The notes beneath the pieces were generated by a model that did no database searches, had not been told where the DNA came from, and was given only the letters and a program-made list of their open reading frames with translations. A stretch of 64,000 nucleotides of DNA. Origin: Tritrichomonas musculus. Its lineage: Eukaryota > Parabasalia > Tritrichomonadida > Tritrichomonadidae. Below, piece after piece: positions 47,425 through 57,199 of the stretch. Numbering within the stretch: position 1 is the first letter of the stretch; each line of letters begins with the position of its first letter. Position numbers and translations under genes: made by a program. The stretch is from assembly GCA_039105265.1 (NCBI GenBank), contig JAPFFF010000001.1:7068001-7132000 (forward strand), written 5' to 3'.

Positions 47425-49940
47425 TAATTTTTAGTGGTGATATCGTTTTGAATGAAGTTGGTGAATGCAGACATCAGTGTTGTTGTTAATGATTGACTGG
47501 TGATAGCACCTTCTTTCTTAACGTACCTGGTATCACATTCACTCGTTGTCGGATAGTTGCTGAGTTTGTATATCGAGAAGAGGTCCATCAACGAACCCAT
47601 CATCGCTTCATCGGATTCAACGAACTTAACGTACTTGAATTCCCTGTACACACCAGTATCGATAACGAGATCATCGTGAGTGGGGAAGTTTCCACCATCA
47701 ACCCCAATGTAAAACGAAGCGACGATACCATCATCAGATCGGTTTGAAGTGACATCAGCTACTGCATATTTGAACTCCCCTGATCCCGTGAAAACAATCA
47801 ATCTACCGGACTTCTTAACGTTATTGTATACGACAATGAAGCTCATGTTGAAGTAATGATCGGATGGGCATTGATAGTATGCCACGACATACTTCACTTT
47901 CGAGAGATCAACCTCTTTGAAACTCAGCTCGAAATCCCCGTTAATGAAGGTTAGGTTGGATATGTACTTCTTCGCTTCATCAGCGTAGTTCACCGTAGTT
48001 CCATCGTTTTTGATGTACTCAGAGAAGGTGTTCACCATAGATCTCTTGGTGATTGATGTGTCATCGATGACGTCATCAACACATTTATGTACGAACGCTG
48101 ATGTTGCTAGTGAAGTATCGTTGTTTACAGTTTCGGTACTCAACGCGAGATCGTTGACATATCTATTTGAATCGTTAGTAAACCTGAGTTGCTCTGCATA
48201 GAACATACATCGAACGTAATCAGCGTTCTTCGGTCTTATCACGTTACCACCCGATCGATACCAGAACTGTGCGTTATTGATGCGATTAACGGTGTTCAAC
48301 GCTGATAGAATATCATCATCAGTAAATTCAGTAGTAGTTGTGTCTGTACTCGGAATGATATTATCTTGATGAACGTACTTAGTATCACATTCACTCATGG
48401 TGTATCTGTTGTTGAGGGATGTCGTCAATGAATTGATATCGCTAGTATGCTTCGTTGATGTAACGAACTTGTTATCGACTTCACTCTTTGTATACCTGCT
48501 GTTGAGTGAGTTGTTGATAGTGGATACCTTGTTATCGATCTCGCTCTTGATGTATCTGTCACTGAGTTCGTCATTGATATCGCTAACGGTTGTGGTGAAT
48601 GATGATGTCGTTACGTAATTATTGAATTTATTATTCGTTAATGCGAGTTTATCATCAACTTCTTTCTTTGTATATCGATCTGTAAGTGATGTATTGATAT
48701 CGCTAACGGTTGTGGTGAATGATGATGTCGTTACGTAATTATTGAATTTATTATTCGTTAATGTGAGTTTATCATCAACTTCTTTCTTTGTATATCGATC
48801 TGTAAGTGATGTATTGATATCGCTTATCGATGAATCGAATGATGTCTTCAACACATAATCATCGAATTTATTATTTATCGGAATGAGTTTATCATCAACT
48901 TCTTTCTTCGTATATCTATCACTGAGATCTGTAGTTATCGATCCAACATCACCAATGAGCTTATCATTAATAGGTTTGAGTTTATCATCAACTTCGGATT
49001 TAGTATATCGATTATCAACAGCAGTATTCAATGAGTTGATTTCATTAGAGAGTTTTTCATTAACATCATCGAGATCGACTTTACATGCCATAGTATTTCT
49101 TATTGATGATACATCATTAGTGAGATCATCGACATCAGTTTTCAGTTGAGTGATATCAGTTGTATTCTTATTGATTGTAGGTTCGAGTTCATCATCGATA
49201 CAAGCATTGATATTCGTTATCATCTCAGTAGCTAGTGCCATACCATCATCGAGAACCTTAATTTTTCTATCATGATCGAGAGTAATCAGATGTAGTGTTT
49301 CATCATTAGTTTCGAAATGATTGAGTGATTCGTTAACGTGTGATATCAATGTATCAAATACAGCATCGACATCTTCAGGAGTGAGTTCAGGGAGTTCTTC
49401 ATCAGGTTGAGGTTCTTCAGTTACTTCACCTTCATCCAATAAAACCGCGGTATCAGTGAGAGCAATTGTAGAGAGTGTATTCAAGGCATTAACAACTTGT
49501 GTTGATGCATCATTATCGTTATTATTATTATTGTTAATTATATCAGGATTCTCTGTTAGGTGCTCATCAATAGTGTTTGATAATTTAGTGATGTTATCAT
49601 TCACAGTTCGAAACATATCTTCATATCGATCATCAAGTGATCCAAGAGCATCAGCAACGCACTCAACAGCGTACTCATTCTTAACATCATTCTCTTGAAG
49701 TATTTTTATCGATACAATTTCACCATCAACAACAGCATTCAAATCATTTTCGAATACAGGAGTAGATTTAAAAGTTACACTAGCTCCATCGAAGTTCTCA
49801 AAACGAGTGGGTCCATCGAAAGTTGCATCGTGATACACATGTAATGTATTCAGTAATCCATTGATATCGCCGGTACCTCCACCACCTCCACCTACAAGAG
49901 CTTTATCTATAGCATTCTGTTTCGTTAATATTCCAGTCAT
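47320..49940 (-). CDS. Fibre-like protein of element E, 3' end cut by internal deletion
   Basis: Starts near the right side of the deletion arm and reads to about 47320, after which the open frame (to 47262) runs into the antisense of the polymerase gene. Residues about 270-480 are tandem modules DRYTKKEVDDKL...NNKFNNYV...SDIN, each with the Y-x-K-x-E-x-D motif of trimeric fibres; two DNA units of 120 bp (48577-48816) are almost identical. Later come two copies of a beta domain (YISNLTF, VKYVVAYYQCP; the second is cut). Gly-rich hinge at residues 18-23. Confidence 0.75.
48577..48936 (-). repeat. 120-bp tandem repeats inside E's fibre gene
   Basis: Copies 48577-48696 and 48697-48816 differ at about one base; a third copy, 48817-48936, has diverged. 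Each encodes 40 residues, so changes in copy number keep the frame and would alter fibre length. Confidence 0.85.
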
Positions 49941-50045
49941 GTATGTTTCATCGATGTTAAAAATAGTAGATATGTATTCATGCTAGTGTAGTTCGCTTCA
50001 TCCACGTAGTGGACTTTGCTTCGCAAATGAATCACTGATGAAAAT
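49941..50045. other. Non-coding gap with paired palindromes in element E
   Basis: Contains CCACGTAGTGG (about 50000-50010) immediately followed by ACTTTGCTTCGCAAATG. TTTGCTTCGCAAA also occurs within the insertion in C's ATPase gene near 61316-61328. It may be a small mobile palindrome. Confidence 0.5.
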
Positions 50046-50558
50046 TCAATATTCAAGTTTCAAGAAAAGCGTGAAATTATCAGGTTTAATCTCTTTACCT
50101 TCAGCATCAGTGAACCATACTTTAAAAGTATTTTTACGTGATATAATTTCGTACTTGCGATTATCATCAGGAGGTGTTAAGTTCGCATACCACACTAAGG
50201 AATCACAGTATTCATCACGTGGAACGAATGAGCAATGGACTTCAGTTTCACCATCGAGATAGTGTTGACAAGTAGCTCTACAGTATTGAAATGATATGTA
50301 TCGATCATTCGATGAGTTAACGAATTCTGGAGGTAATGTATTCTCATAATCGCGAGTGATGAAGTATGTTTTCATCGTTGGTTCTGTGGATTGATTGTAG
50401 TATACTTGACGTTCATAATCATCAATGACTCCATCACCGTTGATATCCATCGCTTCATCAAATGTATCACCTCGATAAGGATTGATGTTGAAACCAGTGA
50501 TTCTCTTGATTGGGATTGAATGAAATTCTCGTTGCGAGTATGTCGACATGTGTTTCAT
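50046..50558 (-). CDS. Penton-like protein with EF-hand-like loop, 170 aa
   Basis: Start taken at the ATG at 50558 after a T-rich leader; the frame is open 9 codons further up. The N-terminal part contains AMDINGDGVIDDYERQ (about residues 36-51), a good D-x-N-x-D-G calcium loop. The remainder matches D's 116-aa protein: DRYISFQYCRATCQHYL, then TFKVWFTDAEGKEIKP and a last strand. A capsid vertex protein is likely, being adjacent to and co-oriented with capsid (gap of 57 bp). Confidence 0.6.
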   Translation of the reverse strand: MKHMSTYSQREFHSIPIKRITGFNINPYRGDTFDEAMDINGDGVIDDYERQVYYNQSTEPTMKTYFITRDYENTLPPEFVNSSNDRYISFQYCRATCQHYLDGETEVHCSFVPRDEYCDSLVWYANLTPPDDNRKYEIISRKNTFKVWFTDAEGKEIKPDNFTLFLKLEY

Positions 50559-50614
50559 TCTCGTTAAAATCGAAAAATATATCATTTAATGTATGTGTCG
50601 ATGATGAGATTCAT

Positions 50615-52342
50615 TTACTCATAACCTGTTGGAATTCCACGAGGATGATACTTAACACCTCCATCGATACTCCAACTCCACCATGTATCACTACAGATCC
50701 ACATCTCAGGTGCTGGTGGATGAACATCTTTAACAACAGTTCCATCATCGAGGGTATCTGGATAGAAATATGTATCGTTTTCACCTCCATGAATAGGTAA
50801 TCCCTTGAATGTAACGGTGACTGAGTGACATCCAGTATCGATACCGTCGAAAACATATCCACTATTTCCACGTTCGAGTTGGAAGTTGATACCGAATGAT
50901 GTGTTATCAGCAGCTGATGATGATTTATATCGCTTACCTGTGGATTCATCATTGAGTGCGAGAGAGAAAGATCTAACGAGTTCATCAGTAGCTTCAATGC
51001 ATCCATCGAGTTCGTTAGCGATGAGTTGATGTTGAACGAATCTTCCATCATATGTTGTTTCGAATTCGGTATCAGGGTACTGTTTCTTGTTGACAGTGAG
51101 TTGACAGTTGCGATACATAATGTTTTGGAAGCATGTGATATCACCTGGATGACGAGGGAACATGAGAGTGATATTAGTAGCGTTACGGAGAGGTATTGAT
51201 TTAGAGACATCAAGTCCGCTATTACCCTTAGCTGAGCCCTCGAAAATCTCTCGAGTGAGTTCTTGTGATGGGATGATGATTGGATTCTTTAATATTTCAT
51301 ATAATCCCTTCATAACTTCAGGTTTAACTCCGAATCCAGCACAGTTAGTTCTAGCGACAGTGATAGTACCTGTATTTGCAAGTTGAAGAGTATTGAATTT
51401 AACGGTCCAGATGTTAACTCCACCAGTATGTGATAATGAATTGAATTCAATGTTTGGATCATCGACTTTACTTGCATCTTCATTCTCACTAGCAACAATT
51501 TTATGAACTATCTTCGCAGGCATATCGATTTGTGTGAAGTGAGCTGTGATTGGGAGATACCATGGAGTGTTATATTCACCTTCAGCATCGTAATCCATGA
51601 ATTTCAATACATCAGCAACTGCTGTAGGATTTACTTGACACCAAACGAGTGCTTCTAATGATGTGCGAATTTCTTCTTCAAATTCACCGAGGATTCGATT
51701 GGGATAGAGTCTCCATGCTTGTAATGCGAGTTGATCTGTGAATGGGATGATGAGATCGAGTTTAACATCAACAGCTTTACCACCTTCGAATTTCGATATC
51801 GGAATGTAAACACCACACTTGCATGGCATGTAATTCATAACGTTTTCCCATATGGAATGAGCATGAGGATTAGCTGCTTTAGCATCACGTGCTTTGATAG
51901 AGTTGTAAGCGAATGATTCGCGAATGAGTTCATCTTGACGATATGTATCAATGAGTTTACCGTTAACCCAGAACCTGCAGTCTTCAATGAATTCGACAGC
52001 ATCTTTAAATCCGATGAATATACGATTCAATCCCTTTTTATCGATAGTTGATATATCACCTTCTTTAATATCGTTTTGAAGCTTTACCTTGAATTCAACT
52101 GTTGCATTGATGAACCCCTTTTCGATTTGACTGATTGTGTGTCCGCTGTGTGTGAGCTTCAAACGTGTTTTAGTACCGACGGGCATGGGTACATCTTTAT
52201 TCAGAAACTCTTCAGTGACGAATGAGAATGTATTATCCCCACCGTTTTTCTGTACGAGGTTTCTGAGTGTATCGTTAAAGAATTCGAGAATATCACCTTC
52301 ATCATTTCCGCTGTTTTTGAATTGAGCGTTCTGATATGTCAT
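50615..52342 (-). CDS. mcp: Major capsid protein candidate of element E, 575 aa
   Basis: Counterpart of D's 622-aa protein along its length: NTFSFVTEEF near 38, LTHSGHTISQIEKGF near 65, CRFWVNGKLIDTYRQ near 120, IPFTDQLALQAWRLYPNRILG near 200, RGNSGYVFDGIDTG and GGENDTYFYP near the end. Beta-rich, intact, start behind TTTTTTATGTGAACCCAA. It lies divergent to the protein-VI-like gene, the same layout as in D. Shell formation is the expected role. Confidence 0.8.
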   Translation of the reverse strand: MTYQNAQFKNSGNDEGDILEFFNDTLRNLVQKNGGDNTFSFVTEEFLNKDVPMPVGTKTRLKLTHSGHTISQIEKGFINATVEFKVKLQNDIKEGDISTIDKKGLNRIFIGFKDAVEFIEDCRFWVNGKLIDTYRQDELIRESFAYNSIKARDAKAANPHAHSIWENVMNYMPCKCGVYIPISKFEGGKAVDVKLDLIIPFTDQLALQAWRLYPNRILGEFEEEIRTSLEALVWCQVNPTAVADVLKFMDYDAEGEYNTPWYLPITAHFTQIDMPAKIVHKIVASENEDASKVDDPNIEFNSLSHTGGVNIWTVKFNTLQLANTGTITVARTNCAGFGVKPEVMKGLYEILKNPIIIPSQELTREIFEGSAKGNSGLDVSKSIPLRNATNITLMFPRHPGDITCFQNIMYRNCQLTVNKKQYPDTEFETTYDGRFVQHQLIANELDGCIEATDELVRSFSLALNDESTGKRYKSSSAADNTSFGINFQLERGNSGYVFDGIDTGCHSVTVTFKGLPIHGGENDTYFYPDTLDDGTVVKDVHPPAPEMWICSDTWWSWSIDGGVKYHPRGIPTGYE

Positions 52343-52421
52343 TTGGGTTCACATAAAAAAATCGGAAGTACTGTTGATGAACTAGCATTGAATAAATCAC
52401 TTTTTATTCCCAACTCAAAAT

Positions 52422-52742
52422 ATGGCGTTCGGAAGTTGGTTGAAGAATCTCGGTAAGAAGATAGTTAATGGATTCAAGAAAGTAATACCCATCGCAAAAA
52501 AAGTAGGGAAAGTCGTTAAGAATACCGTAGCTCCAATACTCGGAACTATAGGTAATGCTATCGGTGGTAAAGCTGGGAAAGCACTTGATATCGCAAGTAG
52601 CATCACCGGTACTGCAGCAGATAAAGCTCTCTCCATCACTGATAAAGTCGATAACTACATCAAAACGAATGGGCGTTCAGCGATGGATGATTGGATAGCT
52701 CATGAGAGAAACCTCTCAAAACACCTCGTAATCCCTAAATAA
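52422..52742 (+). CDS. Protein-VI-like amphipathic minor capsid protein of E, 106 aa
   Basis: MAFGSWLKNLGKKIVNGFKK begins a cationic amphipathic helix. KKVGKVVKNTVAPILGTIGNAIGG follows, then a Gly/Ala-rich helix and a conserved-looking polar tail (DDWIAHERNLSKHL). Build and place (divergent from capsid, before the coiled-coil protein) match D's 83-aa gene and the adenovirus protein VI idea. Membrane disruption is inferred. Stop is TAAA. Confidence 0.65.
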   Translation: MAFGSWLKNLGKKIVNGFKKVIPIAKKVGKVVKNTVAPILGTIGNAIGGKAGKALDIASSITGTAADKALSITDKVDNYIKTNGRSAMDDWIAHERNLSKHLVIPK

Positions 52743-52834
52743 ACGTGTTTGATAACGATTGATAACGATTGAATATTTATGAAATCATTCAGAAATTATC
52801 ATTAATAATTCACTATTTTTATTAACACTCAAAC

Positions 52835-53188
52835 ATGGATGTTAAGATTATAGAGCCCATCACGCACTACATTAAAGAATTCGATACGCCTAACGACTTC
52901 GATTCATGGTATAAGTCCCATCAAGAAGAGCTCGATAAACTCACCACTCACAAACTCAACAAGATGTATCACATCAATGGATATCGCATCACACGCATCA
53001 AAGGTGTATTATCACTCAAGAAAGCATCTCGAAAATCAGCTCCTAAAGATGATATCATCACTGATAATTCAGAGAACGAGCAGCGTTTCATAGCTATCGA
53101 AAATGAGATATCAGATATGTCTGAAGATATCAAGAATATTAAGATTGCTTTAAAATCTATAGAGAACTACTTCTCAAACCTCGAATGA
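52835..53188 (+). CDS. 117-aa protein with coiled-coil tail, relative of D's 176-aa protein
   Basis: Matches the D protein in FDSWYKSHQEELDKLTTHKL, NKMYHINGYRITRIKG and LSLKK, and ends in a heptad-rich tail (IAIENEISDMSEDIKNIKIA). Second gene from capsid in the same direction as the protein-VI-like gene. Its stop is 1 bp from the convergent ATPase stop. A minor virion role is likely but the family is unknown. Confidence 0.7.
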   Translation: MDVKIIEPITHYIKEFDTPNDFDSWYKSHQEELDKLTTHKLNKMYHINGYRITRIKGVLSLKKASRKSAPKDDIITDNSENEQRFIAIENEISDMSEDIKNIKIALKSIENYFSNLE

Positions 53189-53189
53189 G

Positions 53190-54050
53190 TTATAATTGAA
53201 TGAATGTTTCGCCACCGTCAATCACTTGAATTACGAGATATGGATGAGAGTCGGGATACTCATTCTTTAACGACATGATATTCTCATATTTTTCATAGAA
53301 ATCATCGAAACAGAGGTTAGAAGCTGATTGACTATAGATATATCGCAATTGTTGTTTATTGAAGCATGGGAATATGAATAACGTAGTGATTTCGTTTTTG
53401 ATATGAGGCTTGAGTCCCTTCCATCCCTGAATCAAGAGAAAGAATGTCATATTCGTATGTCGACAACGACGTAACAATTGCGAGAAATACGATGTTTCAT
53501 TCGTGAAGAGTTTGCTGTTACTGATATCATCAAATAACACAAGTGTATGAAGATACTTTTTATCGAAATCATCAATGTGTAATGTATTGAATAACCCCTC
53601 AATATCGCTCTTCGTGATGTTTAATTGTGGATCGTTGAGCATGTTTTCGAGATGATTATTCTTAATGGAGTAATACTCATTCTTTGATTTAATGATTTTC
53701 TCGATAGTTTTCTCAGCATCGGATTCACTCACGGTTATTATCGGTAATCGAGATTCTATTAAAGATTTCAATGCTAAGAAAGATCTATCACTTTCATTCC
53801 CATCTTTAGTAACATAAACAAGTAGATGATGAGTATTCATTAACGATATTTTTATCACCTCTTCCAGAGCTATCACAGTCTTCCCCTGCCCTTGTTTACC
53901 AACGATTACATTAACTGAATTATATCTCACGTTAATCTCAGGATGTATCTTATCGATGAATGCTCCACTCATATCTTTCTTCTTACTCGTTAATACCTCA
54001 TTCACTTTATTTTTAACGATATCGTTTAACGATATATTCTCAGGTATCAT
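53190..54050 (-). CDS. Genome-packaging ATPase of E (A32/FtsK-HerA type), 286 aa
   Basis: Walker A GKQGQGKT at 51-58; Walker B TLVLFDD at 169-175, followed by SNSKLF; a later FLLIQGWKG strand (sensor-like) and FPCFNKQQLRYIY near the end. Size and motifs fit the packaging ATPase shared by Polintons, virophages and large DNA viruses, which drives DNA into the capsid. Same family as the D and C proteins but clearly diverged. Confidence 0.9.
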   Translation of the reverse strand: MIPENISLNDIVKNKVNEVLTSKKKDMSGAFIDKIHPEINVRYNSVNVIVGKQGQGKTVIALEEVIKISLMNTHHLLVYVTKDGNESDRSFLALKSLIESRLPIITVSESDAEKTIEKIIKSKNEYYSIKNNHLENMLNDPQLNITKSDIEGLFNTLHIDDFDKKYLHTLVLFDDISNSKLFTNETSYFSQLLRRCRHTNMTFFLLIQGWKGLKPHIKNEITTLFIFPCFNKQQLRYIYSQSASNLCFDDFYEKYENIMSLKNEYPDSHPYLVIQVIDGGETFIQL

Positions 54051-54101
54051 GTTTATGAGATGTAAAAATATATATCACAACAGCATCAATTATTAACTCA
54101 C

Positions 54102-55307
54102 TTACTCTTCAGGATAAGTAATTCCAGATGTTGAATAAGTAAATCCAGGCATTGGAGTATCGGGATCTATTGGGACATCTTCATCAGCGGCAGCAGCTAA
54201 TCGAGCATCAATATATGTATCTGATGGTGGTGGAATAGGACGAGCACCGAATTGAGATGGCGAAGCATTACCTTCGAGATACATACTAGCATCGTTAGGT
54301 ACAGCCCTTACACCACCTACTACTGTGTTTATTTCGCTAACGATGAAATTAACGACTCCATCATAAGCATGAGTATTCGTGTTATCTTTAAATGCTGATA
54401 TCATTGAGCGTACCATATTCATAGTAGATGCTTTACCGTTTTCACTACGTTTCAGCTTATCGAATTCTTTCTTAGTGAGTGTGTTATGAGGATCTAATGC
54501 TGATTTAAGTGATTGATTCCATATCTTTGATGAGAGTTTACCGATGAATTTCAACTTCTCAGGACCCGTCAATGCACGTCCGATACCGGTTTCAACGATT
54601 GCAGCAGCATCATCAAAAGCGGGTTGGAAGAGGTATTTCTTGAAGATAGCGTATGCCGATAAATTCTTAGGTGCTGTCGATGTGTATCGCTTACTATTAA
54701 CTGCATCTTTATAGAATGGGAAGTTCTGATCGTAGTAACTAGTATCGAGGCGAACTCTACCGACATTCTCAACTAAGTCTTGTGATGTAGCATCATCGTA
54801 ACCGAAGTATTGAGGATTGAATTGATCGCGAAGGAAATCTCTCTTACTATATACTTTAACTTCATTTCCGTGAGCATCAACATGTGATTTACCTCGCTGA
54901 TTTCTTACTTGTGCACGTGCTGCCCTTGTTGGAAGTGCTGTGTTATATACTAAATCGTCAGCCCATTCACTCTTCTTTGTAGTCCATCCGTTAACGATTA
55001 ATGGATTTCCACGTTTATCATAAACGATGACATCAGGGATATCATCACCATTAACATCAGTGAGATTCGCTAATACTGCAGGACCGTTGGGATCACGCTT
55101 ATTCAAGTACCATGGTGAGTTAGGTGATGATTGATTGTGTTTCTGTATCATAGCTTCAGCGTTTTGTGGAGCGATAGCACTCTTAACACGTTTAACATCA
55201 CGTTTTATATCGAGAACTATATTCATCAATGAATCCATACCAGGTTTCTTCTCAGCAGTTACTTGCTTAGGAGTATATCGCAATTGAGGGTAATTTTGTT
55301 CTGTCAT
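54102..55307 (-). CDS. 401-aa protein with calcium-loop motif, relative of D's 836-aa protein
   Basis: Start set at MTEQNYPQL (55307), after TTTTTTATTCAGACTCAA; the frame is open 14 codons further up. Contains LTDVNGDDIPDVIVYDKRG (residues about 105-123) followed by PLIVNGW, as in the 836-aa protein. The middle has Tyr/Asp-rich segments and the C-terminus is Pro/Ala-rich. It lacks the long disordered N-terminal part of D's version. Retained in a capsid-only element, so a virion role is probable. It is the outermost gene before the right TIR. Confidence 0.65.
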   Translation of the reverse strand: MTEQNYPQLRYTPKQVTAEKKPGMDSLMNIVLDIKRDVKRVKSAIAPQNAEAMIQKHNQSSPNSPWYLNKRDPNGPAVLANLTDVNGDDIPDVIVYDKRGNPLIVNGWTTKKSEWADDLVYNTALPTRAARAQVRNQRGKSHVDAHGNEVKVYSKRDFLRDQFNPQYFGYDDATSQDLVENVGRVRLDTSYYDQNFPFYKDAVNSKRYTSTAPKNLSAYAIFKKYLFQPAFDDAAAIVETGIGRALTGPEKLKFIGKLSSKIWNQSLKSALDPHNTLTKKEFDKLKRSENGKASTMNMVRSMISAFKDNTNTHAYDGVVNFIVSEINTVVGGVRAVPNDASMYLEGNASPSQFGARPIPPPSDTYIDARLAAAADEDVPIDPDTPMPGFTYSTSGITYPEE

Positions 55308-55367
55308 TTGAGTCTGAATAAAAAAACGATATCTCATAATCACATTCACTAACGATTATCCCACTTA

Positions 55368-55804
55368 CTCCCTCGTTTCACCATGCTCGTCAACGTCATT
55401 CACTCACGAATCTTATACTGTATAACACCTCTCAATATCTGGGGGTCCTCTCGATACCTATTAAAACACCATCAAATCTCCATAACTGATTTATCGTGTA
55501 TTAATTATCACTCACGTCATCCTCACCATGAAAACACACATCACATCGTTCCAGAGCACTCGCGTACGTCATGTCATGCGTGTGAAATCGATACCGGAAC
55601 GTGATTCAGTGCATTCGAATTCGACCTCCAGATCACGTGTGTGCAATTTCCGAAAATCGACGTAAAACCCTGCAAATGAGCTAATCTTAGGGAGTTTGTG
55701 ACGAGTGAGACCCTGCACTATAAATATTGTAGGATTCCTAGGAATTAGGGGGAGCTAGAATAGGAATCGTATCTAGGGGTCATACCCGCCAACCCTATAC
55801 TACT
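55368..55804 (-). repeat. Right terminal inverted repeat of element E
   Basis: 437 bp, inverted copy of 45046-45482, ending CCCTATACTACT at 55804. The two copies seem identical where compared, which points to recent insertion. Confidence 0.95.
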
Positions 55805-56291
55805 ATTCAATTAATTCAGCATTTTCATTGTTGAATCGAATGTCTTCATATCGTTGAGGTTGTTTGTTTGTCTTTGGCGGTAATGGTCTTAATAATATAT
55901 TATCAGATTTGATTAATTGAAGGGCTTTGTTTAGTGCATCATGAGCTATTTTGATGTTGTCCTCGATTTGTTTTTGTTTTAGTTTTTGTTCATCATCTTG
56001 TTCTTCTTCAAATTGTTCCTCTTCCTCCTCTTCTTCTTGTTCTTCTGCTTCTTTCTTCATTCTTTTAACGAAATCTGATATTGATATGTCATTGATTCTA
56101 TCACCTTCATGTTCTCTAAAACCGAATGAAGTTAGATAGTTTTCTAAGATTGACTTGAAATGTTTAACATCATAGTCAGAAGGTTTAGATGTTGATAAGC
56201 GAGGTTTTAATTGAAGTTCATTATTAATATACCTGATTTGTTCAATAACAAATGATTTGGTATCTTTTTGATAGTAATAACGAGAACTCAT
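55805..56291 (-). pseudogene. polB: 5' part of element D's polymerase gene (residues 1-162)
   Basis: Encodes the N-terminal region with the Glu-rich tract (EEEEEEEQFEEEQ, near residue 85) and RPLPPKTNKQPQRYEDI, matching B's polymerase with small indels in the acidic tract. The frame continues at 45045 once element E is passed over. ATG follows TTTTAATTATATCATAA, as in B and C. Confidence 0.93.
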
Positions 56292-56384
56292 TTATGATAT
56301 AATTAAAAAATCAAATTATTTGAATTTTGAAAAAATGTTAAATCAAAAAATAAAAAAATAATTAGAGTTTTTTATTTCATTGAA

Positions 56385-56792
56385 ATGTCTGAGTTAAGAG
56401 AAATAATAAAACACATTGAAGAAATACATCATTTGTTAACAATATTAATTGCTAAATCAGATGATAATGAAGGTTCATTTGACAATGACAATAATGATTC
56501 ATCAGATGAAGAGAATCAAATAAAAGATGATAAACCAAAACGAGCTTTATTCAATTCATCAAAGTTCTTGAACGCTCATGACCGTGAATTAGTTATACAG
56601 TTCCTTGATGATGAACGAATGAAAGAAATAATGAAACTACCACAACATAAACAAGCATCATTTGCAAAACAATTGATTCAAAAGCATTTAAATATAAATA
56701 TAACATCATACATGATTAACAGGATTCTTACATTCAAAAGGCAAAAGACGTATGACAATGATAATGACAATGATAATAAAAAGAGCTATTAA
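56385..56792 (+). CDS. Helix-turn-helix-like 135-aa protein, intact copy
   Basis: Coiled N-terminal helix (REIIKHIEEIHHLL), acidic Asp/Asn linker, then a helical domain: AHDRELVIQFLDDERMKEI, KQASFAKQLIQKHLNINIT and SYMINRILTFKRQK, which looks like a tri-helical DNA-binding fold. Asp/Asn repeat at the end. It is divergent from the polymerase (93 bp between starts) in B, C and D, so it might regulate or assist replication. A broken copy is at 17984. Confidence 0.65.
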   Translation: MSELREIIKHIEEIHHLLTILIAKSDDNEGSFDNDNNDSSDEENQIKDDKPKRALFNSSKFLNAHDRELVIQFLDDERMKEIMKLPQHKQASFAKQLIQKHLNINITSYMINRILTFKRQKTYDNDNDNDNKKSY

Positions 56793-56801
56793 AAGGGGTA
56801 A

Positions 56802-56823
56802 TTTTAACCTTCAATTGAAATCA
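56802..56823 (-). repeat. Conserved intergenic motif, copy 7
   Basis: TTTTAACCTTCAATTGAAAT just after the stop of the 135-aa gene in D. Followed by GACTTATATTTTAGGTATCA, which parallels GACCTGTATTTTAGG after copy 6. Confidence 0.75.
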
Positions 56824-56889
56824 AATAAATGACTTATATTTTAGGTATCAGTCATCAAAAATCATTTTGAAGTTTTATTTTTGGTTTAA

Positions 56890-57135
56890 ATGAATAGTGC
56901 TATTAATGGTTTGAGTTGTGATACATCAGCTTTACACGCTCAGTTTAGAAGGGTAAAGGATAAGATATTTGATAAATGTATGAATTCTGAAGATGACGCA
57001 TTAAACGGAACTTTTGATAAGATGATTCACATACTGTCGATATATAAACAGCTATTTAATGATATTGAATCGATTAAGATACAATTAAGAACCATTGATG
57101 AACGTATTAAATCAGCTGAACAAATGACTTTATAA
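56890..57135 (+). CDS. Helical 81-aa protein
   Basis: Predicted all-helical from its pattern (LHAQFRRVKDKIFDKCM, then IHILSIYKQLFNDIESIKI, then TIDERIKSAEQM). Conserved in C at 62655-62900 with a few substitutions. ATG behind GTTTTATTTTTGGTTTAA; stop TAAA. No known family. Confidence 0.65.
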   Translation: MNSAINGLSCDTSALHAQFRRVKDKIFDKCMNSEDDALNGTFDKMIHILSIYKQLFNDIESIKIQLRTIDERIKSAEQMTL

Positions 57136-57199
57136 ATGAATCATTGAATGGCTCATCATTAATGTTGTTTTATTTTTACCTAAAACGAATAACTTAAAT

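Larger units (their letters stand above)
45046..55804. mobile_element. Element E: internally deleted Maverick inserted in D's polymerase gene
   Basis: A 10,759-bp element with 437-bp TIRs starting AGTAGTATAGGG. The flanking polymerase frame of D resumes exactly across it. ATTCA is repeated on both sides (45041-45045 and 55805-55809), one base short of the 6-bp duplication seen for D. Genes are a truncated polymerase, a fibre-like gene, a penton-like gene, capsid, a protein-VI-like gene, a 117-aa gene, packaging ATPase and a 401-aa protein. No integrase is present and the polymerase lacks its exonuclease and polymerase domains, so any movement would need help from another element. Base use is richer in TCGA than D's. 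Confidence 0.93.
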
